Below are positions 35,373-42,479 of a stretch of DNA of 64,000 nucleotides, in pieces; positions within the stretch are counted from its first letter, which is position 1; each line of letters starts with the position of its first letter. Source of the stretch: a virus; IMG/VR virus record IMGVR_UViG_3300025121_000035, positions 20,044 to 84,043 of that record; one strand, given 5' to 3'. Made by a program: the position numbers and the translations under genes. The notes below the pieces were generated by a model. The model did not search any database and was not told the origin of the DNA. It worked only from the letters and a program-made list of their open reading frames with translations.

Positions 35373-35678
35373 TTATTTTGATATTTCTAATTTAAAATCA
35401 TTAGGAAACTCAAGTTTATTTAATTTATTTTTTGACACAGGAAATGACACATTTCTTGATACACCAAACTTATTTCTTGTCTGATATATTTTACCATTTA
35501 ATAAATATTCATTATCTATTCTTGTGTGATGTTGAAAACCTAAATCATAGTTTTCTTCAAATGGAAGTTTTTGTTTAAGAATCTCAATATCGTTTAAAAA
35601 ATAAATTAAATAAGACCTACTCTTATTATCTTTACCTCTTTTATTTAACTGATATTTATATGTTAATTTATATTCCAT
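35373..35678 (-). CDS. Hypothetical protein
   Basis: 101 residues, basic, strand-rich (MEYKLTYKYQLNKRGKDNKS, YLLNGKIYQTRNKFGVSRNV). No family recognised. Separate unit with its own upstream spacer of about 100 bp. Confidence 0.5.
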   Translation of the reverse strand: MEYKLTYKYQLNKRGKDNKSRSYLIYFLNDIEILKQKLPFEENYDLGFQHHTRIDNEYLLNGKIYQTRNKFGVSRNVSFPVSKNKLNKLEFPNDFKLEISK

Positions 35679-35780
35679 GATTTTATTTTTAATTGATTTA
35701 TCTAATTTTTATTATCATATTTTCAACCGTTATACACTATCACTATATTATAGTTACAATTTAGCATTTGTGTTTAAAAA

Positions 35781-36386
35781 TTAAAATTTAATCAACCCAC
35801 TTAAAAAAGAAATAGGTAGTTCTGTATAATTAATTATTCCACTATCAGAATGTTCTTCAACTATTTTGTTTTGTTTTTTTAATCTACAATCATCTAACCA
35901 ATTAATAACAGATTGAATTACTTCTTCTTTTGTATCTATTGTTTCGAATTTACCAATTGAACAATCAGAACAATCCATATCAAACCAAAAGAACATATAT
36001 TTTCCAATTTCGTCATTTTCAGTTTCTATTTCAGAAAGAATAACTATATCATCACCAAAACAATCTAAACTAGTATGATACATTTTAATTTCACCAGATA
36101 TTATTTTATCTTTTAATTCTTTCTTTGTACCGTCAAATTTTAACCATTCTCTTTCATCTTTGTTTTGGTAACTGATATTTCTATCACCAATATTTTTATT
36201 ATCTGGTGTATATCTATCAAGTAAAAAACAACAGATAGGTTTCACATAATTAATGAATCCATTTAAAAATGTTGATGATACGTAAGTCCAAACAGTTCCA
36301 TAAGGTATTGGATTGCGTGCTATTTCTTTCGGATATTCCGAATAATCTTCAAAATAGTCCCAAATTTTTTTCTTTTCTTCTATCAT
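35781..36386 (-). CDS. Hypothetical protein
   Basis: 201 residues, acidic and soluble, with aromatic clusters (YMFFWFDMDCSDCSIGKFET) and a Cys pair. I see no known motif. It is in a run of small minus-strand genes upstream of the methyltransferase. Confidence 0.55.
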   Translation of the reverse strand: MIEEKKKIWDYFEDYSEYPKEIARNPIPYGTVWTYVSSTFLNGFINYVKPICCFLLDRYTPDNKNIGDRNISYQNKDEREWLKFDGTKKELKDKIISGEIKMYHTSLDCFGDDIVILSEIETENDEIGKYMFFWFDMDCSDCSIGKFETIDTKEEVIQSVINWLDDCRLKKQNKIVEEHSDSGIINYTELPISFLSGLIKF

Positions 36387-36457
36387 TTTAATTTTTTATT
36401 TGTGTTTCAATTTAAGTTTCATAGTAATATCAAAATTTTTAGTTAGCAAACATAAAA

Positions 36458-36598
36458 CTACCGTAACCATAAAATGTTGTAGTAACATATTTGATTATCT
36501 GTCAAATTGCTTACCCATTCTTCAAAATATTTTTGATATTTAGGTAAATTGTTATTCTTCCATTCGTCTTGTAAATATTCATATAATTTATCATTCAT
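36458..36598 (-). CDS. Small ORF, 46 residues
   Basis: MNDKLYEYLQDEWKNNNLPK then YQKYFEEWVSNLTDNQI, an amphipathic helical peptide. It fills the gap between parA and the 201-residue gene in the same orientation. Coding is plausible from its composition, not proven. Confidence 0.4.
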   Translation of the reverse strand: MNDKLYEYLQDEWKNNNLPKYQKYFEEWVSNLTDNQICYYNILWLR

Positions 36599-36646
36599 GA
36601 AATTACGTTTATTAATTTTAATTTCTGTATGTTATTTTACAACATA

Positions 36647-37420
36647 TTAAAAAACCAATAGATTATTTTTAATAACTTCTTTTGCCAAGTTTAAATAACT
36701 TACAGCACCTTTTGATGCTGCATCAGAAACAATTACTGGTTTTCCAAGACTAGGTGCTTCACAAATTTTATTATTACGCTGTATAACACTTTTGAAAACC
36801 ATATCATGAAAGTGTTTACGAACATCATTAGCAACTTGGTTAGATAAATCTAATCGTGGTTCATACATTGTAAGTAAAAATCCCTCAATATCAAGTTCTG
36901 GATTTAAACGATTTTGTACAAGTTTTATGGTATTTAATAATTTACCTAAACTTTCTAATGCAAAAAATTCACATTGTACAGGAATAATAACTGAATCTGC
37001 GGCAGTGAGTGCATTTATTGTAAGCAAATCTAAATTTGGAGAACAATCAATAAAGATAAAATCATAATTATCTTTAACTTTATTAATTAATATTTTTAAT
37101 ATTTCTTCCCGATTTGGCTTATCAAGAAATTCTATATTAGCAGTAGATAAACTTATATTTGAAGGTATGATATCCATTCCATCAATTTCAGTTTTTAAAA
37201 TAATTTCTTTTGGATTAATATCTTCAATAATACTATCATAAATACTTATTTTGATTTCTTTAACATCAAATCCTATACCTGATGTAGAATTTGCTTGTGG
37301 ATCAGCGTCTATTAATAATACTTTTTTATCTAAAACAGCTAAACTAGCTGCTAAATTTATTGCGGTTGTAGTTTTTCCTACACCTCCTTTTTGGCTTGAT
37401 ATTGCTATAACTTTTCCCAT
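36647..37420 (-). CDS. parA: ParA/Soj-type partition ATPase
   Basis: 257 residues. Deviant Walker A KGGVGKTTTAINLAASLA at residues 11-28, Walker A' LLIDADPQANST and Walker B FIFIDCSPNLDLLT are intact; no N-terminal DNA-binding extension, so it is the chromosomal Soj class. ATP-bound ParA binds DNA nonspecifically and moves ParB-parS complexes. Two perfect parS-like sites lie at 21042 and 50831, but no ParB is seen. It could use the host ParB, or interfere with host segregation. Followed upstream by a 51-residue ORF 2 bp away. Confidence 0.92.
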   Translation of the reverse strand: MGKVIAISSQKGGVGKTTTAINLAASLAVLDKKVLLIDADPQANSTSGIGFDVKEIKISIYDSIIEDINPKEIILKTEIDGMDIIPSNISLSTANIEFLDKPNREEILKILINKVKDNYDFIFIDCSPNLDLLTINALTAADSVIIPVQCEFFALESLGKLLNTIKLVQNRLNPELDIEGFLLTMYEPRLDLSNQVANDVRKHFHDMVFKSVIQRNNKICEAPSLGKPVIVSDAASKGAVSYLNLAKEVIKNNLLVF

Positions 37421-37421
37421 T

Positions 37422-37577
37422 TTAATCTAATACTTTTACTTGTGAATTAAAAACTGTCATACATTGATAATCATTAATATATAAATCTGTCATTGTCGGT
37501 GGATTATCCAACGCTTTTCCTTTATAAATATAACCACATTTAGGGTGATTTTTGTCAATTATAATATATTCTTTCAT
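37422..37577 (-). CDS. Small ORF upstream of parA, 51 residues
   Basis: MKEYIIIDKNHPKCGYIYKG, then a C-terminus VKVLD. Its stop is 1 bp before the parA start, and it begins 3 bp after the 66-residue gene stop, so it fits tightly in the operon. Family not recognised. Confidence 0.5.
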   Translation of the reverse strand: MKEYIIIDKNHPKCGYIYKGKALDNPPTMTDLYINDYQCMTVFNSQVKVLD

Positions 37578-37580
37578 AAA

Positions 37581-37781
37581 TTATTTTCGTTTAAAATGTT
37601 CAGTATCTTCTATATTAATTATTCCATTATTGTTATATTCTGTATAATATCCATATCCATAATAAAAAGATATAACTGGATTACCGTTACTATCACAATG
37701 AACTCTAATTTTTTTACCTACATATTGATAATACCAACTACTTGATATCTCACAACCAGATATTTTTACAACTGCGTACAT
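37581..37781 (-). CDS. Small hypothetical protein, 66 residues
   Basis: Strand-rich small domain (MYAVVKISGCEISSSWYYQY, VGKKIRVHCDSNGNPVISF) of SH3/OB-like appearance. No family assigned. Part of the tight operon leading to parA. Confidence 0.5.
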   Translation of the reverse strand: MYAVVKISGCEISSSWYYQYVGKKIRVHCDSNGNPVISFYYGYGYYTEYNNNGIINIEDTEHFKRK

Positions 37782-37787
37782 AATATG

Positions 37788-37994
37788 TTATATCCAATAT
37801 ATTAATTGTATTAATAATAAAAAAAATATATGTTCTACCAATCCCCATTTATATAACGACATCGTTTTAATAGATTTTATTTCTTCTTGCACATCTTCTA
37901 ATTTATATTTTATTAATACAATTATAGTAGCTATTAACTTATAAATAAAGTACAAAGATAATAAAATAAATGCAATTAATTGTATAATTTTCAT
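37788..37994 (-). CDS. Small membrane protein, 68 residues
   Basis: Two hydrophobic segments (LIAFILLSLYFIYKLIATII and VEHIFFLLLIQLIYWI) joined by a charged KLEDVQEEIKSIK loop. Holin-like topology is possible, but a lysozyme gene is 3.4 kb away on the other strand. Starts overlapping the upstream gene stop (ATGA). Confidence 0.5.
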   Translation of the reverse strand: MKIIQLIAFILLSLYFIYKLIATIIVLIKYKLEDVQEEIKSIKTMSLYKWGLVEHIFFLLLIQLIYWI

Positions 37995-38425
37995 ATTTTT
38001 ATTTTTTTAACTATTTCTATTAATTTTTTTAAACACATTAAATTTGCTTTTTCTTCAGTATCATAATCACCCACATATTCATATTCTATGATAGAATCTA
38101 AAATATATACAGTATTCCATTTATTCCATATATCAGGTCTGATATAAAATTTCATGTTATATTTATCTTTAAACCATTGTAATGCCTGTTGGTATGTAGG
38201 AGCAGAAGTTGCCCATTGTGGAAGATTCGAATTTCTATTATCTATTTTATATAATTTTGGTCGTTTTTGTTGTTCGGATGTTAATGTAGTATTATTATAA
38301 TTAATTACCAAAATTTCTTTTTCGTGAAAAGAATTAGGATTTTCAAAATATCCAAAGCATTGTTCATTAAACCCTAATTTTTTTAAATCTAATGCTTGTT
38401 CGTATGGTATAAATTGATTTTCCAT
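37991..38425 (-). CDS. Bacteroidetes phage/prophage-type hypothetical protein
   Basis: 144 residues from the Met at 38425 (MENQFIPYEQALDLKKLGFN, EQCFGYFENP, PTYQQALQWFKDKYNMKF). An in-frame Met eight codons upstream would overlap the previous gene, while the TAATG at 38425 gives normal coupling. The 'FIPYEQAL.LK.LGF.E.C' pattern occurs in many uncharacterised proteins of Bacteroidetes and their phages. No function known. Confidence 0.6.
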   Translation of the reverse strand: MENQFIPYEQALDLKKLGFNEQCFGYFENPNSFHEKEILVINYNNTTLTSEQQKRPKLYKIDNRNSNLPQWATSAPTYQQALQWFKDKYNMKFYIRPDIWNKWNTVYILDSIIEYEYVGDYDTEEKANLMCLKKLIEIVKKIKI

Positions 38426-38556
38426 TATTTTATTACTTCGTCTGCCCATAATATTTCTGTATAATAACTAACACAATAATCACTATCCTTTTGTTTATAA
38501 TGGTTTTTTATTTTTTCTTTTACTTCATCTTTATCTATAGCTTCAACAATATGCAT
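38425..38556 (-). CDS. Small ORF, 43 residues, possibly truncated
   Basis: MHIVEAIDKDEVKEKIKNHY, ending EILWADEVIK with stop overlapping the next ATG. The frame continues upstream of this Met with YYPDGKKSYEK up to a stop but without a start, so the gene may have lost its N-terminus. Confidence 0.4.
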   Translation of the reverse strand: MHIVEAIDKDEVKEKIKNHYKQKDSDYCVSYYTEILWADEVIK

Positions 38557-38731
38557 TTTTTCATATGATTTTTTACCATCTGGATAATATGATTTTTATA
38601 TTAAAACATTTACTAAATATAACATAATTACCTATAATTTATATAAAATTTCAACTACAAAGGTAAGCAACATTTTTGTAATATACAAATATTTAAATTT
38701 TTTTTTAATATGTCATCAAATTCTATTTCAT

Positions 38732-40228
38732 TCATAATTCTATTTGGCTTAAAACTTCTAAACATAATTCGTTAGGTACAATGGATCTTTGTTCAGCTCC
38801 TTTTAGTCCTTGTGTTCCTGTTTTACTTCCTCTTGGTGCAGCAATGTGACAAGTCATACCATTTTTACACATTGGTCTAGGTGTCCATAATTCATTATTA
38901 GTCCAGATATCTGTCGGTTTCATGCGATCATCCCCATACTGACAATATGTAACTGTATTTCTAATTGGTAAATCTATCATAATAGGGAATTTTCTTAACA
39001 TACCTCTAGGGTTTTCGATGTACCAATATTTAGGTTTAAAATAATTAATTAATTCTATTGTTTTTTCAACTAATTTATAACCAATTAAAGCTGTTTCAGA
39101 TTTAGGTTCTCTTTCTTTTGTCCAATGATGTGATACAGAAGCAATTGAGAAGGACGTACAGTTATGTACTATTAAATTTTTAACAGTATATGTATTGTCT
39201 TCTTCTACTTCTAAATTATATGTTTTTAATGATACATTTAATTTTTCTTTTTTATCAAATTGTAACCATATGTAATTATTATCAATATCATATTTTATAT
39301 TTTTACAATTTATACTAAATTTAATATTATAAAGTTTATTTGTTCTATCATCTATAATCAAAGTTGTTGGTATTTTATATACTTTATTTATACAATATTG
39401 AATACCGTATGCTAATTTTTCACTAGTTGTTGATAAATTATATTTTCCTTTTTTTATAGTATGACCATCAGAATCTATATAACCGTTTATAAATGAAATT
39501 AAATATTCATTTGGTAAATTGAATATATCAGATGTTAATTCTTTATTTGGTGATCCTATTCCAAATCGTTTAAAATAATGATATAATTCTTTATTATAAA
39601 AAATAAATTGGTTTACCGTTTTTTTAGTTTTAGATAAATTATATTTATTAAAAACTAATTTTATTTTATTTTCTAAATAATCTGTTTTTTTTTTATTACA
39701 ACATATATTAACTTCTTCACACCCATTATCTTTATGTATACTTATCCACCCATCACCAATAAATCTTCCTACAATATACCAAAAATTAATATCATTAATA
39801 GGTAGGGTATTAATTAATTTTTTAATATTATTTTGTTTTTGGTATTGGTTACTTATACCTTGTTCATAATAACAACCTTTGTATATTGGTAGTGATTGTT
39901 CTTTATTTAAAGGAATAGCAACGTATGGTGATTCTATAATTGCTTTACTTTTATTTTTACTTATATTTACTTCTATATCACCTACATTAACCCAATCTGG
40001 TTCTGTAAAATAATATTCATATTTTCTTAATTTATTATTCCATTTACGTTTTTTGTATTTAATATAATACGGGTGATTTCCAGTTACTATTGTGTTTTTA
40101 GTTTGTCTTGTATTAAAATTATAACAATCATTAGAATGATTTTCATATATTTTTGTTACTTTTCTAAATCTATTTTTATGTGTTAATACTTGATCACCAA
40201 CTACAATATTTTTTATATGTTCCGTCAA
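38732..40228 (-). CDS. DNA cytosine methyltransferase C-part with DOD intein
   Basis: 498 residues from a TTG. Residues 4-356 are intein: HIKNIVVGDQVLTHKNRFRK, block B (VTGNHPYYI), LAGLIDADG motifs FWYIVGRFIGDGWIS and LISFINGYIDSDGH, block F/G YNLEVEEDNTYTVKNLIVHN. Residue 357 is Cys, first of the extein CTSFSIASVSHHW. The extein continues with KYWYIENPRGML (motif VI-like), TVTYCQYGDDRMKPTDIWTN, and PRGSKTGTQGLKG, all familiar from phage C5-type methyltransferases. The intein N-terminus lies in the fragment at 40555, separated by an ORF-less IS605-like element. Splicing in trans or RNA-level removal would be needed for a working enzyme. Confidence 0.85.
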   Translation of the reverse strand: MTEHIKNIVVGDQVLTHKNRFRKVTKIYENHSNDCYNFNTRQTKNTIVTGNHPYYIKYKKRKWNNKLRKYEYYFTEPDWVNVGDIEVNISKNKSKAIIESPYVAIPLNKEQSLPIYKGCYYEQGISNQYQKQNNIKKLINTLPINDINFWYIVGRFIGDGWISIHKDNGCEEVNICCNKKKTDYLENKIKLVFNKYNLSKTKKTVNQFIFYNKELYHYFKRFGIGSPNKELTSDIFNLPNEYLISFINGYIDSDGHTIKKGKYNLSTTSEKLAYGIQYCINKVYKIPTTLIIDDRTNKLYNIKFSINCKNIKYDIDNNYIWLQFDKKEKLNVSLKTYNLEVEEDNTYTVKNLIVHNCTSFSIASVSHHWTKEREPKSETALIGYKLVEKTIELINYFKPKYWYIENPRGMLRKFPIMIDLPIRNTVTYCQYGDDRMKPTDIWTNNELWTPRPMCKNGMTCHIAAPRGSKTGTQGLKGAEQRSIVPNELCLEVLSQIEL

Positions 40229-40581
40229 AGAAAACCATTAAATCTTCAGTTTAATGGATGAATTTGACTAAAATGGACTTTAAATATTTAATATATATAT
40301 ATAATAATTAAATAAAAGTTCTTTGAAATGATTTAATGGTTTTGATCTACAAACCTAGATCAAGTAAAATCATTGAGGTTCAAGTATGTAAATACTTGAT
40401 AGTTAAGTATCTATACGAAAACCAAGGTAGATGCAAAATATAAAAAATGTTTAAAAATATTTTTTAACTGTGGAGCGAGTGACCGAATTCGCAGTCTAAA
40501 CAAAAAAACGGTGAGGCGTCAACATTAGTTGAGTCTATGAAACGTTGAAACACATTAATATTTATTTAATGTGTAGTTCAT
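40223..40581 (+). mobile_element. ORF-less IS605-like element inserted in intein gene
   Basis: Left end GTCAAAGAAAACCATTAAAT, then CTTCAGTTTAATGGATGAAT; right end ACATTAATATTTATTTAATG, then TGTAGTTCAT. Both match the tnpB element ends in arrangement. Removing it joins ATATGTTC to TTTATAACC and restores the intein frame as NGYKEHIKNIVVGD. TTC flanks both sides, so boundaries are uncertain by three bases. The interior has a structured, less AT-rich region (GTGGAGCGAGTGACCG, GGTGAGGCGTCAAC) that may be an omega-like RNA. Confidence 0.75.
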
Positions 40582-40827
40582 TTCTTTATAACCATTATTT
40601 GTTAATACTAATTCATCTTCTCCAAAACAAGGCGGAGATGCCCATATAATATCTGGTTGCCAGGGAACTTTATTAACATCAAATTCTAATAAATCAACTG
40701 TATAATCAGTTTTAAATTTTTCTAAATAGTCTGATGAAAATACTTCATAACCAAGTTCTTTTGCAGCTTTCCCTATTGATTTAGTACCAGCAAATAATTC
40801 TAGTACTTTTATTTTATGAATTTCCAT
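40555..40827 (-). CDS. DNA cytosine methyltransferase N-part with intein start
   Basis: 90 residues. Motif I is KVLELFAGTKSIGKAAKELG, then IIWASPP at residues 60-66; the next residue is Cys1 of the intein (CFGEDELVLTNNGYKE), after which eight residues come from the inserted element before the stop. The catalytic Cys of motif IV (PPC) is supplied by the +1 Cys of the C-part (PP|CTSFS). So the intein sits exactly at the methyltransferase active site. Spliced enzyme about 208 residues. Whether the 24-residue N-fragment can splice in trans is unknown. Confidence 0.85.
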   Translation of the reverse strand: MEIHKIKVLELFAGTKSIGKAAKELGYEVFSSDYLEKFKTDYTVDLLEFDVNKVPWQPDIIWASPPCFGEDELVLTNNGYKEMNYTLNKY

Positions 40828-40978
40828 TTATTAATATCCTTCTTATTTTTGCATAAACTTCTAAGTCTCCTGGCTTTTCAGTATCTATAACTACTTTGTC
40901 TACTAGAATGGATATTATTAATTTTAAATCTTCGACTGTATTAACTAAATCCCAATTAATATCATACGTTTTAATCAC
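40814..40978 (-). CDS. Small ORF before the methyltransferase, 54 residues
   Basis: Starts at GTG: VIKTYDINWDLVNTVEDLKL, then DTEKPGDLEVYAKIRRILIN. It overlaps the methyltransferase start by 14 bp in another frame, so it is probably the coupled upstream gene. Family not recognised. Confidence 0.5.
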   Translation of the reverse strand: MIKTYDINWDLVNTVEDLKLIISILVDKVVIDTEKPGDLEVYAKIRRILINGNS

Positions 40979-41059
40979 TATGAAAAATTATTTTTTATAA
41001 TATAAATAGTTTCTTATTTATAATATAGACAATAAATTATAATTTGTTTATATTGTCCC

Positions 41060-41105
41060 TTAAAAGAAAACCGTTAAATTGTTAGTTTGTGTGTAGTTCA
41101 TAAAA
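41060..41105 (+). mobile_element. Fused left/right end remnant of IS605-like element
   Basis: AAAAGAAAACCGTTAAATTG followed directly by GTTAGTTTGTGTGTAGTTCAT, so a left-end-like hairpin arm and a right-end GTAGTTCAT are joined with no interior. Looks like an internal-deletion footprint. Confidence 0.5.
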
Positions 41106-41118
41106 TTACAAAATAAAT

Positions 41119-41556
41119 TTAAAGATTTTTTATAATAATTTTAATTTTTTTGTTTCTTTCTATCATTTGTCTATCATTTAATATAGATTCTATTACATTT
41201 ATATATAAATTGATTTTATCTGTTTTTAATCTACTTTTTTGAACTGTTAAAATATTTTCTAAATGATTAGTTGTACAATTAATTAATTTAACCCATTTTA
41301 AAGAATTATGTTCTAAATTATTCGATATACCATATGTACCCCAAACTAATTTTTCTTTAAGTTCTGATAAAGAAGAATCATCATATAAATCTAATAATTT
41401 TATTTTATCTTCACAATTCACAGGGCAACCATATCTTATATAATCATTACCACCATCAACATAATATCAATCTTTTTCTATATAATCATGTACAGATCTT
41501 GAAATTAAAATTGTACCGTCTGGTAATTCTATTGCATTTTGTATAATTTGTTCCAT
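41119..41556 (-). pseudogene. Hypothetical gene split by an in-frame TGA
   Basis: The frame from ATG 41556 gives MEQIIQNAIELPDGTILISR, then SVHDYIEKD, a TGA at 41469-41467, then continues in the same frame YYVDGGNDYIRYGCPVNCED and 100 more residues to 41119. Coding character is continuous on both sides, so the TGA is probably a Trp-to-stop change. TGA serves as a normal stop elsewhere in this genome (ATGA overlaps). Readthrough is possible but not shown. No family recognised. Confidence 0.6.
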
Positions 41557-41601
41557 TATATTAAAAATAAAAATGGTAAGACTAAATTATCTTACCGTTT
41601 G

Positions 41602-41977
41602 TGGAAAAGCAGGGAATCGAACCCTGGTGTTTACTAAATTAAAATTAATATTCTACATGCTTATAATATTTTTTAATAATTCGATACTTTACAAAATATT
41701 CAAACATACAAGTATAAAATAATTGTTACACTATAAAATATCGATTTCACAATCATTATCAATAAGTTTTTGGTTAATTTCTATTACACTGCTACAAGTT
41801 CACCTTCTTGTAAAACAGATTCGTTTCCAAATCCGACAGTCAATGCGTCACTAATCTTATTAGCCGCATTAAATAAATTCGCGTTTGCGTTTATTGTTTT
41901 GCCTTTTTTAAAGTGTTCTGACAAACACTACATGCTAATTAACCCCGTTTTAATAAGTCGATGCCATTTTCTTTCCC
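41602..41977 (-). ncRNA. ssrA: Transfer-messenger RNA (tmRNA)
   Basis: Minus strand, 376 nt. The 5' end GGGAAAG pairs with 3' CTTTTCC (then discriminator A), giving a 7-bp acceptor stem with the G3-U wobble used for alanine charging. The T arm is CAGGG, TTCGATT, CCCTG. After the acceptor comes AAAATGGCATCGACTT, like the conserved TGGxxTCGAC. GCATG and a hairpin precede the resume region ending GCAAACGCG, which aligns with the E. coli GCAAACGAC resume site. CCA is not encoded. The tag frame reads ANANLFNAAN and runs on to 34 residues, ending ELVAV and TAATAG. Pseudoknot-like GC-richer segments follow. It rescues stalled ribosomes. Confidence 0.85.
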
Positions 41978-42058
41978 ATAAAATTAAAGAACTTTTCACT
42001 ATATATTATATATAGTAAATTAAAAAAGTTTATTTTTTCTAAATACAAATATAATAAA

Positions 42059-42475
42059 TTATTGATCTAAATCAAAATTTTCTAATGTTTTTTTCTTTAA
42101 TTTTTTAAATTTTTCATCAATGTCAATAATACTAGCTATTAATTCTTTTTGCATTTCTTCATCAGTAATACCTATATGTTTTTCTTTAATATTAGTATAT
42201 AACGTTCTTTGATCTTTATCTAATTTTTTAATATTATTATCATATTCAATAATATATTTTTTTAATTGTTCTATATTTTTACTAAGTTTAAAAGTTTTTT
42301 CTTTATATGCTTTATCATTTTTAATAATATCTTCATCATTTAGTTCATCTTTAATGGTTTCTATTATCGTTAAATATTCTTTCATTTCTCCTTCTTTTTC
42401 AACAATATAAAATAAGTTAGTTAAATATTCTTTTCTTATTCGTCTTGCTTCATTAATATATAATTGATCTATCAT
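42059..42475 (-). CDS. Coiled-coil protein of unknown function
   Basis: 138 residues from Met at 42475; a longer form from 42526 would be read only through the antiphase of the neighbour's EDKN repeats. MIDQLYINEARRIRKEYLTN, then long charged heptad-like helices (KLSKNIEQLKKYIIEYDNNI, DEKFKKLKKKTLENFDLDQ). It lies 4 bp after the 372-residue gene and may be a scaffold or core-like partner. Confidence 0.55.
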   Translation of the reverse strand: MIDQLYINEARRIRKEYLTNLFYIVEKEGEMKEYLTIIETIKDELNDEDIIKNDKAYKEKTFKLSKNIEQLKKYIIEYDNNIKKLDKDQRTLYTNIKEKHIGITDEEMQKELIASIIDIDEKFKKLKKKTLENFDLDQ

Positions 42476-42479
42476 AATT

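Noticed and set aside
40223-40581. Group I intron in the methyltransferase intein
   Set aside because: No P7/P3-type core is seen on the coding strand, while both ends match the IS605-type element.
41467-41469. Genetic code with TGA reassigned to Trp
   Set aside because: TGA acts as a stop in ATGA overlaps (e.g. 22411-22413 and 25725-25727), and only one gene has an internal TGA.
41602-41640. Isolated tRNA 3' half as a phage attachment site
   Set aside because: The matching 5' acceptor strand is found 340 nt away with tmRNA features between, so it is a tmRNA and not a broken tRNA or att site.
41784-41924. TTG-started small protein ending ELVAV
   Set aside because: It coincides with the tmRNA tag frame; the GCA resume codon at 41888 is a better explanation.
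41770-42015. Plus-strand ORF of 81 residues
   Set aside because: It lies over the tmRNA in antisense and shows no protein features; the tmRNA explains the unusual composition.
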